Positions 10,853 to 22,712 of a stretch of 64,000 nucleotides of DNA are shown piece by piece. A model generated the notes under the pieces. The model was not told where the DNA came from. It did not search any database and saw nothing but the letters and a program-made list of their open reading frames with translations. The translations under genes and the position numbers were made by a program. Position 1 is the stretch's first letter; each line of letters begins with the position of its first letter. Source of the stretch: Lonicera japonica (lineage: Eukaryota; Streptophyta; Magnoliopsida; Dipsacales; Caprifoliaceae); the NCBI GenBank assembly GCA_021464415.1, contig CM038464.1, positions 50,822,783 through 50,886,782 on the forward strand, given 5' to 3'.

Positions 10853-11487
10853 CTGCAGATATCACACAAAGGGGAGGCCTTGCATTTATGAAAATATAGA
10901 TTTTCCTCAAACGCTAAAGCGTTATTCAAAAGTCTCCAACAAAAATGCTTGAGTTTAGGGGGTGCAAAAAATTTCCAAACAGAGGGCCACAATTTGGGGT
11001 TGACTGATAGTGAAGTCGACAGTCTAAGATTCAAGTACTCAAGTTTCTCTAAAGAACCTATCATGAAACCAGATCAAACTGAGTATTTTCTATCTCTACT
11101 GAAATGCCAGACCAAGTGATCAGCTGCATTTTGCTTGCTAATTCCGGTAGACATAATGGCTTGCTTCACAGAGTGATCAAAAAGATGAGTTAAGACGTCA
11201 CAATTTCATTCTGTAGACACGGGATTAATTAAATCAGCCACCATTGAAATCGAGTGGGGCTGAGTCAAAGGGGAAGAAGGTTCAAACTTCTGTAAATCAG
11301 GCACCCATTTATCTCTCCAAATGAAAATTGAATTACCGTCACCTACCTGCCATCTAGGGCCTTCTTTTAGCAAAGCCCTTCCTTCTAAAAGGCTATTCCA
11401 CACCCACAACGGTTGGCCCCTAAACAAAAATTTCTCATAATTCACACATGAAAAAGTAACTTCTAGAACAATAAAGAGATAAACTTC

Positions 11488-11951
11488 ATTAGGCCTCCAG
11501 ACTAGAGACTCCAGTCGAATGCGGGATTTATAAATTCTTGAAAAACTTGCTTGTAATTAAGTTATGTTACCTTTATTTCTAATTGAATCCAATACGAATA
11601 ACAAAAATTGAATGCTACATAGACCAAATTGAACTTTTAAAACATCAAATTTAGTTTTCATTGGAATTGGAGTTTCAATTTGAACATGCATTTGAAGATC
11701 ATTTGAACTCTGTTGCCTTCACTCGCCTGAAGGAAATTGAGTTGAGGCACACAAAAGTAATCAGTTCACAACACCATCCAATTAAAACGTATTCGTCACA
11801 TTTTTTTATACCACGAAATTCAATATGTTGTAGTTGGAAAAAAGTAGAACATTTTATCAGCAAAACAGAAAGATAAAACCAAAAATAAAGAGCAATAGGT
11901 TCAACTCCAATATATACGCTCGTAACTAGATGAACAGAACTCAATACGAGC
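11488..11951. other. Spacer downstream of eIF6, nothing recognised
   Basis: AT-rich sequence between the outer edge of the LINE and the eIF6 stop codon. It probably includes the eIF6 3' UTR (minus strand). I see no open frame or repeat that I can name. Confidence 0.5.
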
Positions 11952-14900
11952 TCAGACATAGCTATCAATCAACGATTTCCTCATCTCATCGACAATGGCA
12001 CTAGGCTGGGCTTCTCTCAACTTGAAGACATTCTCTATGACAGACAATTCGGTGGCTGTAGTATCAGACCCACAGAAGGCAGTCCAGTCATTTACGGTCA
12101 ATCCGGCAGCTATCACTTCACTGCCTCGGTTCACGGTCCCAGCCACCAGTGGGACCTGAAGGAGGGTTGAAAGTTCATCCAAATCCTCTATGGATGTGTG
12201 GGGATGCACCTGATCAAACACCCCGGTTTCAGTTTCAATTATATGCCAAATTTCCAACACACACTTCATATCATTTAAGAGCATTTGATAAAATTAAAAA
12301 GTTGAAAAATGACCGGAAACACCACCAAGTTTTATGAGAAGAATGGAAAACATGAGTGATTTGGTCAGACGTTATATTACTTATTGGTTTTTCCTGAGAA
12401 TACAAATCTTTAGGGGATGGGTAAAAAAAAAATTCTGTTAAAAAAGAGGAAAAAGATGGAGAACTGCTCACAAAATAAATCCTCTTTTTTTCCGACTTCT
12501 CATAAAACTTATTTTTTTCCCAATCATTTTCCACTTTTTTTTAACCAAATGAACCATAAGTAGATAATAAATTCTTACCAAGCCACCTCTATTGGAGAAA
12601 GAACAGTAGCTGCCAACAAGAATATTGCCGGCAATTGTCTGCCGGAAGACTTCCACGCCAAGAACATCTGCAATCATCTCCTCTGTTTCCTGATCAAACA
12701 TCACAGTGAACATATAAGGGTGCATTTGATTTTTTTTTAACTTTTTCATGGAAATTGGCTGAAAATGGTGCACTTAAAGTTTTTGTGGTGTTTGATATTC
12801 AAATACTTTCAATGAAAACAGATTCCATGGATGGAGATTCCATTTAAAAATGAGGACATGGGTCTTAGAGCATGGGTGAATTCGATTCAGATTACAAACT
12901 ACTTTCTAGGGCGAAATATTGCAATCAAACACCTTCAAGGAGATCAATTCAAATAAAAACAGTCATGGAACCTCTACACGTTCCTCCACCTTTTGTAATT
13001 AAACAACCCCTAAATGACCATTAGCTAAACTCCGCAGAACAACAAACCATTGCGCCACACCAATGTTGAATATCTCAAGGAAATGAATAGTTGTATAACT
13101 TTGTCCTTTTTACTATGTGCTATCATTTTGAAGTGTGCACGGTCATTTCCTCAACTCATAAACTCCCTTTGTCCCAAATTAAGAGTCAACTTGACTTTTA
13201 ATCTTTTAAGGAATGCCGTAATTTCAAACTAATCAATGGTTGAGATTTGAGAACAGAACCCGTTTGTTATCATCGAATTTGGTACCTTGATTATGTCCCA
13301 AAAGGAAACTGGATTCTTAATTTGGGACATCCCAAAACGGAACAGCTGACTCTTTTCACGCTTCACTTTTGAGTATATAGTACATGTTAGACATATTTTT
13401 TAACTTGTATCAACATAATCGATTGAATAGTCAATCAAATTCATAAAAAACCAAACCCAATACACTCTAAACTCGTTACCACTTGGGGAGGGAGAGGGGG
13501 GGCACAGGAATAGTGAAATCGTTCATAGAAATCCAAAAGATATATAATTGACTTACACGGTCAAGATCAGTATGGGTAAGAGCAACGTGGTCATTGCATG
13601 CTATGCAATTTCCAAGAGCAGATAATCTCTCATCAATTCGCTGAACAACAACTTGATCGGGCAAACTGTTCCTCAAATGCTGAAGTTCTTCACAGAAGAG
13701 AATAGAATGAAACAGGAACTTTATAAGTTCAACAAAATGCCATCAACTGCGGCCACAAAAATAAAGAGATGAAAACTTAAAAAAAAGAGTCCAATTAACA
13801 TTTGAGATGCAAACATTATATTATATAATCACTGACATTCATGCTATCTTGTGTGCTAATCTAGAAGGTGGTAAATGGTAATGTTTGAAAATGTTGAATT
13901 CAAACAATATTATCAAAAGACCGTCTCTACGTCAAAAGAATCAAATGAATGGACATCATTAAAAAAATAATAGTTACCTAACCAGAGCTAATAATATTAA
14001 ATCGATTGCCATCATAAGATGCTTCTATGGCTTCAAGGAACAAACATGCTTCCAGAGCAGAAAAGAGGAGAAATAAAAAAAAAATTCACAACTCTTATCG
14101 TCTGTTTGACAAAATAAGAGGAAAATAATTGGAAAAAATATTAAGTTTTATGAGAGTTGGAGAGAGAGTGTTTGGTGAGAAGTTGTATATATTTTCCTCT
14201 TTTTTCATGGCAAAATTTGTTATCCATCGCCCAAAGAATTGGATTCCATGGAAACACTGAAAAAGTAATCAAACATCTCACCAAATCAGTCATTTCTTTT
14301 TCCATCTACTCATAAAAAATTACCGTTGTATTTAATCATTTTCCAACTTTTTAATCAAATGCACTCTTATAGACAAAAATGTAACCCAAGAATTCAGAAC
14401 CTTTCTGTCGGAGAACAGAGGAAGCATATAAGTTTAAATGCTCTCAAATATATTTAACAAAGGGAAAATTTTGTAACATATTTCAAAGATTATATAGATT
14501 TTTGGAGTCTAAAATGCATAATAACTTGAGAGACAACAAGAGATGGAGTGTCTTGTACAGCTACAAAGGAAAGACTACTATGGAGATTAATTAAATCCAT
14601 AACATACTTCCCCAGAAAGAAATCGATACATATTAATATATTATCCTTTTGCATTCTTAATTAGCATGAAACTTGAAGAATATTTAACATCAGACAACCA
14701 ACCACATCATTAAGCCATCAACCTTCAGCAAGCACAACCCATCTGACCATTTGTTCTTTATTCTGTGACAACTCGGAGTATCAAGGACCCTTAGAGCACC
14801 TAACATGTCCCCTGGTGCATTTAGATTTTAGACTTTAGACCCATCAATCCAAATGCACTACTAGCACTGGGACAGCGTGGTTTGGAAATTTAGTGTCCGT

Positions 14901-17900
14901 TTGACAAAAAGTTGGAAAATGATGGGAAAACCAATTGATTTTTATGAGAAATTGGGAAATGAGATGAAAGATTTTGCGAGATGTTCCATTACTTTTTTCA
15001 GTTTTCCATGGATAAAATTCTTATGGCGATCGTTAAGAAAAAACTTCCATGAAAAATAAGAAAAAGATGGAATATATCTCACCATAATCACTCCTCTGTT
15101 CTTCCAATATCTCATAAAAATCAATAATTTTTCCAATCATTTTTCAACTTTTATCAAACAGACCTTAAGAAGAAGAAATTTCTTGAATACAAGCTAAGGT
15201 CCACTCAAAGACAAGGTAAATCGATGGTCCTACTACAAAAGGATGATGTTTTTCACAAGCATTACCTTGGTCGGTTGTGGTGTGCGGCAAGAGAAGCCCA
15301 TTTTTGTTTCCTACGAAGATATTCAAGTGATCATCTTGAAATTTATAAAGAGAACTATCAATGCAACACAAGAAAAAGCAACTACAAGAATTTACAATGT
15401 CCTCACCAGCACAAAGTCTCCCGATTATTCTTGTGCCGCCAATGGAGGTTTTAACAACAGGGATAACATCTGCTAACTCAGACTCGAACATGCTGAACCA
15501 TAGAAAACTCATCTACTAATAATCTTTTCTCTTTAATATAACACAAACAAAGAATAAAATTAGCCACATTCCAAACATAAAACAAACCTGTAAAAGTTCT
15601 CAGAACCTCCAATTGCAACCAAACAGTAGGCATTGGTCAGCTTTGAGAATACCCCAATCTCACATGAATTCTCAAACTGCAATCCTGGAATGGGAAGGGA
15701 AAATCGAAGGAGAAACACCCGTTTTGAGTCCAAGCCCTATGCGGAAAATATAGAATAATTTAAAGCAGCATTTGAACTAATAGTAGTAGCAACACCCGTT
15801 ATGAGTCCATTCCCTCACAAGCTGGTTTTCCTGGGCATTTTCCAGGAGTTCATGACAAACGTTAGGAAAACAAGCCCAGTTAAGAAACCAGTCAAGACTT
15901 ACGACTACAACTTGGCCATGGAATCAATTGCAATATGGCCAACTATGGCTGGGATACGAATCTGAAATTTGTTAAGCGTGATATCTGTTGTGGTTCCTCT
16001 TTCCAACAGCTTAAGCTTTTGGATCTAACATGGTACTAGAGCTTGGTTGTCTAGGAGGCCCAAGGTTCAATCTTGGTACCTCCATTCCCATCTTATTATG
16101 CATGTTATTCCTGTTCATGTCTTCTCTCCACATGTGAGTAAGGGGTCCCACGCAATGTCCTAAAAGGCGCTAGGTGGACCTAGGGCGGTGATAAAGTGCC
16201 TAGCCCCCAGAGCGCTTATGTGGGATTTTTTTTATTTTTTTGTTTTAAAAATATAATATTGCAAAATTTTGACTTTAGTTCTAAAAAAGACATTAAGATT
16301 TTGTTAAACACATATTTCTTATAATTTGAATATAAAAACAAGAACTTTTAAAACAAGAAGTTGTGAAAAACTCCCTTAGTCCTGCCGAATCGCCATCCCA
16401 ACAAACTCGGCAGCTGCCTAGCTAGGTTAAGCGACAGACCGCCGCCTAGAGTCTAGACAGGGCATAAATCGGCCCTAGGCGGAGATTTATAGAACACTGG
16501 CACGTGAAGGACTCCATTATGGTTTGGTTCCTCTTCCCAATAACTTAAACTTTTGGGAGAAAAGGTTCCTAACAAAAGAAATGCGGAAAACTATTGCTTG
16601 GACGGCCTTGGTGGTCATACTGCTATGTCACCAAAGACTAACGCATGGCAGTCCCAATAGAATGGGCCACAACATTTGCAGGACATCTGAATTGCCAGGA
16701 ATCTATGTGCCACATGGAAGAAATTAGAGTAACTTGGGTTGTTGGTATGTGAGCTTATGAGCACCCTCCCCTTGCAAGCCATTTCAGGATCACCACTATA
16801 CAGTCATTGGAAATTTGTAAACGAAGTTCAAATTATTATATAGTAAAATAGTTTCTCGACGTCAAAAAGAAAAGGAACTGCACTCTTAACAATCTTAACA
16901 GCTCTCTCGTCTCTTAGAAGTATTTGTTTGATATCTCTCTAAATAAGGCCTCAGTCAAAGCACAGTCCGAAGCAAATGAGAATAGATAGATATACGTGAC
17001 TAAATACTCTCTCAGTCTCAATCCCACTTCTCTTTCTGATAACTCAAACTAAGAGTTGCATTTCCCTTTTGCAAAATAATTAACATACCAAAATTCAAAA
17101 TGGTGAAAAGTCATATTTTTTTACCATTGATTAGGTTGAAATTAATATTTCCTTATAAAAAATGAAATAGAGACTCTTAATTTGATATGAATGGAGTAAT
17201 CTTTTTTGTACATAAATAAAAAAAGTTGTTACATGCTATGCATTGCAAAAATGGAAAATGTTTAACATGTGCTCTACAGACAATTTTAAGCATACTACAA
17301 ATAGAAGGAATAACACCATCGGTGAGAATCTGTGCGCTATTTAATGTATATTAATTAAAGCTTTGCTACTTTTATAAATAAGTTTTTAACTTGTACCTTT
17401 AGAACACACATTAACGTGGCCCTACAAAAATTAATGAACTGAACAAATTTCCAACTGCATATATCTATCTACAATATATATTAAACACACAGAGTGAGTT
17501 TGATATGTACACAAAATTCCCAAAGTTACCCCCATTGTGCCAGAAATTACTATAAAGCATATATCTATCTATACTATATATTAAGCACATAGAGGATTAT
17601 CTATACTATATATTAAACACATCGAGCAAGTTTAGTATATACACAAAATTACCAAATTACCCCTATTGCGCCTGACATTACTATAAAATAATGCTAAATG
17701 GAATACTTGAGCTTATCACCTTTAGCGCATGAACAGCACATTTTCTTACAACTAAACCAAATATCATAATATGTTCTTAATGTAAAAGAATTACCAGATA
17801 TACTATCGCACATGCGTAGAATTTGCCCCTAGGCTAGTCTTTATTACAAGCATGAACACTAATATAGACACACAAAGTTTAGGGAGTTGAAAAGAGAGTT

Positions 17901-17925
17901 GTATTGACGACTTACTAGTTGCCAT
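11952..17925 (-). CDS. eIF6: Eukaryotic translation initiation factor 6, complete, seven exons
   Basis: eIF6 binds the 60S ribosomal subunit, is needed for its maturation, and blocks premature joining to 40S; it acts in nucleolus and cytoplasm. Coding exons, in order of transcription: 17925-17916, 15684-15588, 15492-15407, 15310-15266, 13687-13557, 12689-12579, 12209-11952. Each junction has GT-AG ends and compatible phase, and the total of 738 bases gives 245 residues plus TGA, exactly the family length. The start is ATGGCAACTA on the minus strand, only 10 coding bases before the first intron; it joins to give [20 protein letters not shown]. Other hallmarks are [93 protein letters not shown] and the conserved end at DSYV. 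The fold is five repeats arranged as a pentein propeller. Introns hold at least six miniature elements. No break was seen. Confidence 0.97.
12278..12560. mobile_element. Miniature element in eIF6 intron 6 (GCATTTGATAAAA family)
   Basis: About 280 bp with imperfect inverted ends: left GAGCATTTGATAAAATTAAA, right ...TTTAACCAAATGAACC. Internal text (GAAAAATGA, TTTTATGAGAAG, CCAATCATTTTCCAC) is shared with 14099-14362, 14891-15168 and 63855-64000. No clean target duplication found. Confidence 0.55.
12716..13012. mobile_element. Miniature element remnant in eIF6 intron 5
   Basis: Left end AGGGTGCATTTGATTTTTTT and right end TGTAATTAAACAACCCCTAA are imperfect inverted repeats. The middle has ATTCCATGGATGG and GCAATCAAACACCTTCAAGG, words also found at 57290-57500 in RRN3. 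Boundaries are approximate. Confidence 0.4.
13163..13340. mobile_element. Stowaway-like miniature element in eIF6 intron 5
   Basis: The left end CTCCCTTTGTCCCAAATTAA and the right end TTAATTTGGGACATCCCAAA are inverted repeats through the shared TCCCAAATTAAGA core. About 178 bp, with the Stowaway-type CTCCCT terminus. The right edge is less well defined. Confidence 0.5.
14099..14362. mobile_element. hAT-type miniature element in eIF6 intron 4, 8 bp target duplication
   Basis: 264 bp element bounded by a perfect 8 bp direct repeat ACTCTTAT (14091-14098 and 14363-14370). Its ends are CGTCTGTTTGACAAAA and TTTTTAATCAAATGC, weak inverted repeats. Internal text (CCCAAAGAATTGGATTCCAT) is nearly the same as at 63950-63970. 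The 8 bp duplication points to the hAT superfamily. Confidence 0.65.
14891..15168. mobile_element. Miniature element in eIF6 intron 4 (same family)
   Basis: About 278 bp with inverted ends: left GTGTCCGTTTGACAAAAAGT and right ...CTTTTATCAAACAGACC. It is rich in AAAATGATGGG/CCAATCATTTTTC words that pair across the element. No clean target duplication was seen. It lies less than 100 bp from eIF6 exon 4 (15266-15310). Confidence 0.55.
15990..16150 (+). repeat. tRNA-like repeat (possible SINE) in eIF6 intron 1
   Basis: Contains ACATGGTACTAGAGCTTGG and a B-box-like AAGGTTCAATCTTGG, as in tRNA-derived plant repeats. Related text at 16501-16590 (CACGTGAAGGACTCC) looks like its continuation beyond the element at 16153-16499. 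I cannot fold it as a functional tRNA. Confidence 0.35.
16153..16499. mobile_element. hAT-like miniature element in eIF6 intron 1
   Basis: 347 bp. Left end CAATGTCCTAAAAGGCGC and right end AGATTTATAGAACACTG are imperfect inverted repeats of the CAGTGTTTTAAAA type. It carries GCGCTAGGTGGACCTAGGGC and CCGCCTAGAGTCTAG palindromic words. No clear 8 bp duplication. It appears to sit inside the tRNA-like repeat. Confidence 0.5.
17007..17196. mobile_element. Stowaway-like miniature element in eIF6 intron 1
   Basis: 190 bp, flanked by TA on both sides (17005-17006 and 17197-17198). The ends CTCTCTCAGTCTCAATCCCA and ...TTGATATGAATGGAG are weak inverted repeats. Internal AGAGTTGC/GACTCTTAA text fits a decayed Stowaway copy. 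Confidence 0.4.
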
Positions 17926-18056
17926 GATGAAGAGAAGTAATTGGGACCGAACAATTTATGTAATCAAAGAGTGATGAGAGCTGCAAATATCATCATAATA
18001 CACACAAATGATAAGTAAAGGAATGAATTATTATTGGAACATTTATACGCAAGATC

Positions 18057-18064
18057 TTATATAA
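18057..18064 (-). promoter_or_regulatory. Possible TATA box of eIF6
   Basis: Minus-strand TATATAAG lies about 130 bp upstream of the eIF6 start codon, a plausible distance for a short 5' UTR. I see no other strong core element nearby. A 5' UTR intron cannot be excluded. Confidence 0.35.
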
Positions 18065-18721
18065 CAGTAAAACCTAATTGAGAGAAGGATTTACCTTTGA
18101 TTAGAAGGAAGAAAGAGAAATGTATTCGATTAAGGTTTTGTGATTAGAGCTTCTACAAGGAAAGGCAAGATGATTATAGAGGTGAATAACGATACTGTTG
18201 GGATAATTGGTTCCGTACAATGTGTCAATCATAATTATTGGCCACCCTCTATCTGGCGTAGAGATTATGGGCGTTCGCGGTCCGATTGAACGAACCGATC
18301 CTCCTGTTTTCTTGGATCGGACCAGAAGAGAATTAGTTAGACTAGACTAATTTGAACAGTCTAATTTCAATCGATTTAACTAGAGGGTATTTGTTTAGCC
18401 ATCTAAAATTTGTTAATGTAAAATTTTTAAATTTTAGAAGTGTAAAGGGTTATTTGTTTGAAAAAAAAAAGTAAGTGTTGAGCCATTGAAGTATGAAAAC
18501 ATCTCGTTATAAAATATATACTTTACCCTCATCCAAACCATCAAAAGACACGATGCTCTCCTTAATACCCAGTACGACATACATTTTCAAACACAAACCA
18601 CGTACAGCTAGACCCTTCTCCTTCGCTCACAGCCCACAGCTTCTTCTCTCACTAGAGCTCATTGCCGGAGTTACTCCATTTTATCTCCCTTCATTCTTCT
18701 TCTTGATTAATTTGAGTGCTT

Positions 18722-18872
18722 GATTCATCATGATTTTAGGGCTTTGTTTATGATTCATTTGGGTGTTTGATTCTACATGATTTTTAGGGCTTTGTTTATG
18801 ATTCATTTGGGTGTTGGATTCTACATAGTTTTTAGGGCTTTGTTTATGATTTATTTGGGTGTTTGATTCATC
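18722..18872 (+). repeat. Three tandem copies of a roughly 52 bp unit
   Basis: The unit contains TTTTAGGGCTTTGTTTATGA, TTCATTTGGGTGTTTGATTC and TACATG. Three copies differ by a few bases. No coding function is apparent. Confidence 0.8.
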
Positions 18873-19548
18873 ATGTTTGATTATATATCCAACAAGAAAA
18901 AATAAAATAGTCTATCATTCACAAAAACACACAGCATCCAGAAATCAATTATAAGGTCGAAATTGATATTTATTAGCTATGTTGGAGAAAATTGACAATA
19001 CAATGGTAACCCTCAAATATATATATATATATATATCAATAATTCGTGGAGCTAACAGTAGTCTATGAGCTAAAGCCAAAATCATAATGATATACAAGGT
19101 TATTGGTGACTCATAAACATAGTTAGAACATCATATATGCATTTTATTTTATTTTTCTGTTTTGGTTTTGGTAATTTTAACCAACCATCTTTATATTGGT
19201 ATTTTTTTTCCTGAGTACTAACGTGCCTGCCACTTGTTGGGCAAAGTGAAAGTAAAAGTGTATATATATAAACTAATTTAACCCAATCTAGATAAATTCA
19301 AACGAAGAAAAGAAAAGGGAAATTCCTTCAATCATGAATTTGTTTAGAGAAAATGGGTGCCTTCGGAATTTTCTATTCTGTTTTCCATTTGAAAAATAAA
19401 TTAAAGTAAGTATAGTCTTTTTTATTTTTATTTATAATCATATCATCCAAATAAATTAATAAGGGCAAAGTTGTCATATTAAAAAAATTCAGTTTTCAGA
19501 TGTATTACATTCAAACAAACAACATTTTTTAGATACAGTTTTCAGAAG

Positions 19549-20341
19549 CAGTGTTTTAAAAGGCGAATGCGTAAGCCTAGGCGTTTGATTGACCAAAGGC
19601 GAGGCGTAAGCCTTTTGTGCAAAATATTTTTATATTAGAAAAATTAGGAAATAAAAAATATAGGCATAAACTAGATTTTTTATTTCATTTTACTATCAAT
19701 TTTTTTAGTTTAAGGTGTCAAGTGGTAAATGAAAATAACTAAGGGGGTATTTGGTAATTTTTTAAAATTAAATAACAAATGGAATATCAGCTCACGGTCT
19801 CATTTCGTTCCCCCCACTCTTTCTATCTTCGTCTATTTCTCTCTCCGAAAATCTATCTCTTCCCTTCCCTCTCTTCAATCAAGGAAAACATGTTCTTCTT
19901 CTTCTTCTTCCCTCTCTTTGATTAAAGAAAACAGTCTTCTCCTTCTCCTTCTTCTTCTTCTTCTTCCTCCCCAAATCTCTAAACCTAAACCCTAATTTCT
20001 TCTGCAAATCAATTTTCTTTGTCTTCATCCTTCTTCATCTTCTTCTTCTATGTCTTCATTCTTCAACAAATTCTTATTTTTTCTCCCAAATCTCTAAACC
20101 TAAACCCTAATTTCTTCCCTAAATCAATCACCTGCAACTTCAAAAAAAAAGCAACAAAAGCGTAAGCCCTAAACACCTAGGCGTAAAAGGCGTACGCCTC
20201 GGATAAAAGGCTTAAGCCCAGACCTAAAGGCATAAGCCTAATGTGCAAATCGCACTTCGTAATGCACTTGAAGGCATTTTTTGTTGAAGGCGCCCTGATG
20301 CTCGCCCCAATGCACGCACTCTGATGCTTTTTAAAACACTG
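19549..20341. mobile_element. hAT-type non-autonomous element, 793 bp
   Basis: Termini CAGTGTTTTAAAA and TTTTTAAAACACTG are inverted repeats. The flanks TTCAGAAG (19541-19548) and TTCAAAAG (20342-20349) are an 8 bp target duplication with one difference, as expected of hAT. Inside, near both ends, are palindromic words (GGCGTAAGCC, GGCGTACGCC), a CTT/TTC-rich stretch at 19890-20070 and two AAACCTAAACCCTAATTTCT words. No transposase is encoded. The flanking sequence on both sides reads as one interrupted repeat rich in CAGTTTTCAGA. Confidence 0.8.
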
Positions 20342-20410
20342 TTCAAAAGTAAACAAACAGCTTTTTTAGTTTCAGTTTTTAGTTCAGTTTTCATATGTAT
20401 TATCAAATGC

Positions 20411-21095
20411 CACCTTAGGTGGTGTTTAGTAAAAAAACTGAAAACTAAAATTTGAAAAATGAAAACTGAAAATTAAAAAAGTTGTTTGTTTAGTTCTGAA
20501 AATTGTATCTTAAAAAATGTTGTTTGTTTGAATATAACACATCTGAAAATTGAATTTTTTTTATTATGACAATTTTACCCTTATTATTTTATTTTGATCA
20601 CATGATTCTAGTGACCCATCTATAATAAACCACTATCCACCCATCAATTATATATAAAGCACATAAGGGCCCCAATTAGCTTTTAGAGACTTTACCCATG
20701 ATAAGAATCAGAAACAACTATACACAATAGATATGAAAGTTTGAAAAAAAAAAACCAAAAACATATGAACTAGTTGAAACTATCCATGTTAACAATTTAA
20801 ATAATAAACTAAAATTTAATAAGAACAAACAACATAATTGAAAGAAGGCATAAAAAATAAAATTAAGAGAGGGAACACAAATCGTAACAACAATTTCGCT
20901 AATTGGCGCATGAAGAAAGGAAGAAAAGAAGGGTTTTGATAAAAGAGAGGGGGCAAAATGGACATTTTAGACTTTTTAAAATTAAGTTCAGATTTAGGTG
21001 GCAACTTTGCCACTTAAAATTTTGGATGAAAATTTTAAGTTTTAAGTGGTAAAAATTAAGTGGCCACTTAATTTTTTTAGTTAGTGAACAACTTT
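20411..21095. mobile_element. Possible miniature element next to the hAT copy
   Basis: The left edge GGTGGTGTTTAGTAAAAAAA and the right edge AATTTTTTTAGTTAGTGAAC are weak inverted repeats, about 680 bp apart. It contains AGTGGCCACTT at 21058. No target duplication established. Confidence 0.3.
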
Positions 21096-22710
21096 GTCTA
21101 AACTCTTATAATGGACTTATTTTTTTAACTTGCTGGACAATTTTAAACAATGAGTCTATTTTAATCAATAGCACAATTTTAAACAATTGGCCTATTTTTT
21201 ATAACTCAACACAAGATCCCATTTCATACATATACAAAATAGTAACATAAGCCAATTTTCACATATATAAGTATGTATTTTTTAAAAATATATATAGATA
21301 ACTAGTCTGGTCAAGTTTTATAGGCTTTATTTTCACAAGACCAAAGACAGGGCGAGTCTTATTTGATCCTCCAAAAATTAGACCGAAATGTTGTGCAAAA
21401 AAAAAACTATTATTCGGTCTAGAGACTGTGTCATTGTAAGTTCAAATTCCATCAAATATATTTTTATTGTTTCAAAAAAATAATAAATAAGTAAACTTGA
21501 AAACATTAAATTTGGGGTCATAACCGTCCATTCTAGTTTATAATAGTATAGATTATTTATTTTTAATTTCTCACTTATTCTTATTTTTAATTAAATATTC
21601 TTATTAATAATTATGGAGTCGCACTTCTAAGGCGGGGTTTTAATAATCGACCAATGTAATGTATTGCCTATACGTAACATGTTTTAGCCCATTCAATATT
21701 GTTAAGTATTGTATTCTTATTACTTATTGGCGTACAAACCAAGCAGAACGTAATACGTTTATGATACATAATAATGATATTGTTACTGTTACATACTCTG
21801 ATACAGTCTTTTGAAACCATGTCTAAGGACATGAATTGAGGATATAGTAATGTGTTTCTTGTGCATTTGTCAATAGTAAAATTTCCGATAGCAACTACTC
21901 AAGATAGACATAATTCATTTATTAATATGTTAACAATATGTCAATTTGTCCCTTAAAGTGTGTAATGTGTGATCACATCTCGTGGTCTAAAGGAATGGAA
22001 GGGACAAGATCAAACCTATCACTATTGACAATATGGTTTCAAATGGTTGTATTTGTGGAATTTCTTTCTTGATTATTTTTTCGCAAAAAGATATATAGAA
22101 AATGAACCATATAAAATGAATCTTGGCTGATAGATGTTGAGGAGGACAAATTTTATTTACATGTATTTGTGAAAAATAAAATATTTTAAAGTGCTAATAA
22201 ATAATAAGAACATACAAAAGATAAATCGTCTTTACTATTGTGTGCAACATCTCATTTAAGTAGTTTGGTAACTCTTTAAGCACATAAACAATGTTGATAT
22301 GATTATTGATATTGATGATGTCAAAATCCAGTGAATTTAACTAACAATCAACAAGTGAGTAATCATACGATGATTGAGTAAATGGTAATTGCTAAGCTGT
22401 TTAGCAATAAATAATGTTAAACAGATGTATAAAGGTGGTTCAAGTGTTCTACCTTTTCTGTAAGGTCTATTGCTCCTCTATTATTCTAACTCAATTGATT
22501 CACGAGTTTTAGTAAATCCTTAGGTGGTCAATGATGAACGATAAACGACTTTCAAATGATTGATTCACCACTGTTTTTTCAATATGTCTCGTATCCTTCC
22601 GAAGGTTATTATTGTTGCGTATTTATAGCCGATTAATAACAGCTCTGTAACAATAATTATTGCTTAATACTTACAGTTGAAAATAAGCAGCTCCATTGAC
22701 TACGCGCAAA
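21096..22710. other. AT-rich intergenic stretch, nothing recognised
   Basis: No open frame with protein character, no clear inverted or direct repeat pair. Short oligo-A and oligo-T runs only. Confidence 0.5.
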
Positions 22711-22712
22711 AA

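Larger units (their letters stand above)
4411..11487 (-). mobile_element. 5'-truncated L1-type LINE remnant, split by a Copia insertion
   Basis: Read on the minus strand. The upstream piece (11487-10858) encodes the typical end of an L1 reverse transcriptase protein: SLLEGRALLKEGPRWQVGDG and IFIWRDKWVPDL (from about 11400), DHLVWHFSRDRKYSV, then the zinc-binding reverse-transcriptase domain VWKFFAPPKLKHFCWRLLNN with PLCDIC at about 10875. The domain resumes beyond the Copia element at 5285 with ETIEHLLFRCKWT. At 5171-4953 there is VVVSSWFIWLARINFVFNRE, and at about 4860-4750 a broken RNase H-like part (VVVHDSLG, ALMAETLCPLESLLFDF). It ends in a 14 bp T run at 4411-4424, the poly(A) tail of a minus-strand element. 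Several in-frame stops show it is dead. ATTAGGC at 4404-4410 and at 11488-11494 is a candidate target duplication and sets the outer boundary. Confidence 0.75.

Noticed and set aside
16060..16080. B-box-like GGTTCAATCTTGG as a tRNA gene (also at 22770, 53680 and 55540)
   Set aside because: None has a matching acceptor stem, anticodon arm and A box; at best they are SINE-type remnants.
19978..20115. AAACCCTAA words as telomeric repeats
   Set aside because: Only two isolated copies within a hAT element, no tandem array.
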